Shown here: one piece after another, positions 4,731-5,647 of the stretch
How positions within the stretch are numbered: the stretch's first letter is position 1
How the letters are laid out: each line of letters opens with the position of its first letter
Origin: an uncultured Clostridia bacterium
GTDB taxonomy: Bacteria > Bacillota > Clostridia > Christensenellales > QALW01
NCBI GenBank assembly: GCA_900550765.1
Contig: URTC01000129.1
Location: 1 to 5,647, forward strand
Direction: 5' to 3'
DNA: 5,647 nt
Translations under genes and position numbers: made by a program
The notes under the pieces: generated by a model
What the model saw: the letters and a program-made list of their open reading frames with translations, nothing else
The model's database searches: none
What the model was told of the DNA's origin: nothing

Positions 4731-5647
4731 GAAAACGCATACTCTCCGCTGCCGATTTCAATTTCCGTGCGGCCCTCCAATCGGCGCACGGCATGCACGC
4801 CCGGAGCCTCCTCGGCCGAACCCCCGCCCTCGGTCAAGTTTTTCGCCGGCGGCAGAATTACAAGTCCCTTGCTGTTAGCCGGCAGCTTTATATTCAAAAA
4901 GCAAATGCCGTCTTTCTTTTTCCAATCAGTTTGAACCGTTCCCTTTACCGTATCAACGGACGTTTCCGCCCACTGCAGACCTTCAAACACCGGGCGGATC
5001 TCCACAGCAGAAAATCCTCCCCCTGCCGGAGAAATCCCTCCAACAAATTTGGGCAGAATATACGCCGGATAGGCCGTCCAGGCATGGTTGCCCATATTAT
5101 CGCGGCTCAGCGCGCCAAAGGATTCCCAATTGGTGCGGTTAGCGGCCAGCATATGGCGGTACCGCTGAAAATCCTGCCGGGCAATATCACCCAGATTCAG
5201 CCGATACAGCGCTTCATACAGCGTACAGCCGCCGTAGCCGCCCACAAAAAAATGCTGATCCCTTTTCCACGCGTTTTGAAAATGCTCCCGCAGCCGCGGC
5301 TCCATCTCCGCCGTGGGAACGCCGAACCGCACGGCCCAGGCGCTGGCCAGCGGATGTGTATTTTCCTTCTCTAAACAATCCAAAAACACGCCGTCTTTCA
5401 CCAAATAAGCCAAAATATTTTTACGCAGCGCTTCGGCCCTTTTTGTAAAACGCTCCTTGCCGGCATCGTCCCCCAAAACAGCCGCCGCTTCGGCCGCTAT
5501 CTGATAATTGCCAAACAGCATACTGTTGATGCCGATGTTGGTTCCGCCGCTTTCCATATAACCGGAATTTTCGTAATTGGGGTAATCCGATGCCCGCCAT
5601 CCTTCCGGGCTGCACAGACCGTGCTTCTCAAAGCCAGTAGGCACATA
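4718..5647 (-). CDS. GH78-like glycoside hydrolase (alpha-L-rhamnosidase type), C-terminal part
   Basis: The frame is open to the right edge; 309 residues and the stop are visible, and the N-terminal domains and most of the catalytic region lie outside. Residues ~25-205 look like the end of an (alpha/alpha)6 barrel: repeated helices such as NSMLFGNYQIAAEAAAVLG and GKERFTKRAEALRKNI, then GGCTLYEALYRLN, TNWESFG (Glu ~175, the kind of WE site that carries a catalytic Glu in GH78) and GNHAWTAYPAYIL. Residues ~205-309 fit the C-terminal beta-sandwich of bacterial rhamnosidases: GGISPAGGGFSAVEIRP, LQWAETSVDTVKGTVQTDWKK and a beta-rich end. It would release a terminal sugar, classically L-rhamnose, from plant or microbial glycans, but substrate cannot be read from this part and related six-hairpin families remain possible. 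Whether it is exported depends on the missing N-terminus. It is visibly GC-richer than D and ends at its own terminator, so it is a separate transcript. Confidence 0.78.
   Translation of the reverse strand, partial: YVPTGFEKHGLCSPEGWRASDYPNYENSGYMESGGTNIGINSMLFGNYQIAAEAAAVLGDDAGKERFTKRAEALRKNILAYLVKDGVFLDCLEKENTHPLASAWAVRFGVPTAEMEPRLREHFQNAWKRDQHFFVGGYGGCTLYEALYRLNLGDIARQDFQRYRHMLAANRTNWESFGALSRDNMGNHAWTAYPAYILPKFVGGISPAGGGFSAVEIRPVFEGLQWAETSVDTVKGTVQTDWKKKDGICFLNIKLPANSKGLVILPPAKNLTEGGGSAEEAPGVHAVRRLEGRTEIEIGSGEYAFSFSL

Noticed and set aside
4793..5374. Plus-strand 193-codon frame opposite the GH gene
   Set aside because: The minus strand has clear GH78-like motifs. The plus-strand product is Arg/Pro-rich, as expected of a GC-rich antisense frame.

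Overview
The window looks like a chromosomal segment of a low-to-moderate GC Gram-positive anaerobe, most likely a gut or environmental Clostridia (Lachnospiraceae-like or a neighbouring family). The evidence is the 3' end of a Cna_B-repeat, cell-wall-sorted surface protein, the 3' half of a GH78 (alpha-L-rhamnosidase)-like glycoside hydrolase, AAGGAG-type ribosome binding sites, extended -10 (TGG-TAWWAT) promoters and GC-rich hairpin terminators with U-rich tails. No database search was possible, so family names rest on recognisable motifs.

Layout from left to right. 1-645 (+): end of a Cna_B surface adhesin or pilin-like protein with a degenerate sorting motif. It converges on a leftward series that fills the rest of the window. 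757-1353, 1559-2164 and 2431-3051 (all -): three diverged tandem paralogues (A, B, C) of about 200 residues, each with one N-terminal membrane helix and an extracytoplasmic domain I do not recognise. 3048-4376 (-): gene D, a 442-aa secreted or anchored protein with a CBM4/9-like jelly-roll region followed by a helical domain containing a hydrophobic GFIPTYGT hairpin. D and C overlap by 4 bp (ATGA) and are probably translationally coupled. 4377-4717: AT-rich intergenic region carrying two candidate promoters for D and the terminator of the next gene. 4718-5647 (-): C-terminal part of the GH78-like enzyme, running off the right edge.

Regulatory structure is unusually regular. The minus-strand genes GH, C, B and A are each followed by a copy of the same CAGCCGCGC-type hairpin, perfect in two copies and imperfect in two. 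At the three internal junctions (GH/D, C/B, B/A) the terminator tail runs into a -35/-10 pair with 17-bp spacing, so terminator and next promoter form one compact composite unit. B and C share a nearly identical 51-bp 3' end, and the B 3' flank also resembles the 3' end of the GH gene. This suggests the array grew by duplication and recombination at gene ends.

The most interesting hypothesis is that D plus C, with paralogues B and A, is an effector/partner cassette: an exported two-domain protein coupled to a small membrane-anchored partner, with further diverged copies of the partner downstream. Toxin/immunity modules are often arranged this way, but nothing here proves toxicity. A surface polysaccharide-related role is equally open. 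The AT-rich D/C/B block sits beside a visibly more GC-rich GH gene, which fits an accessory insertion.
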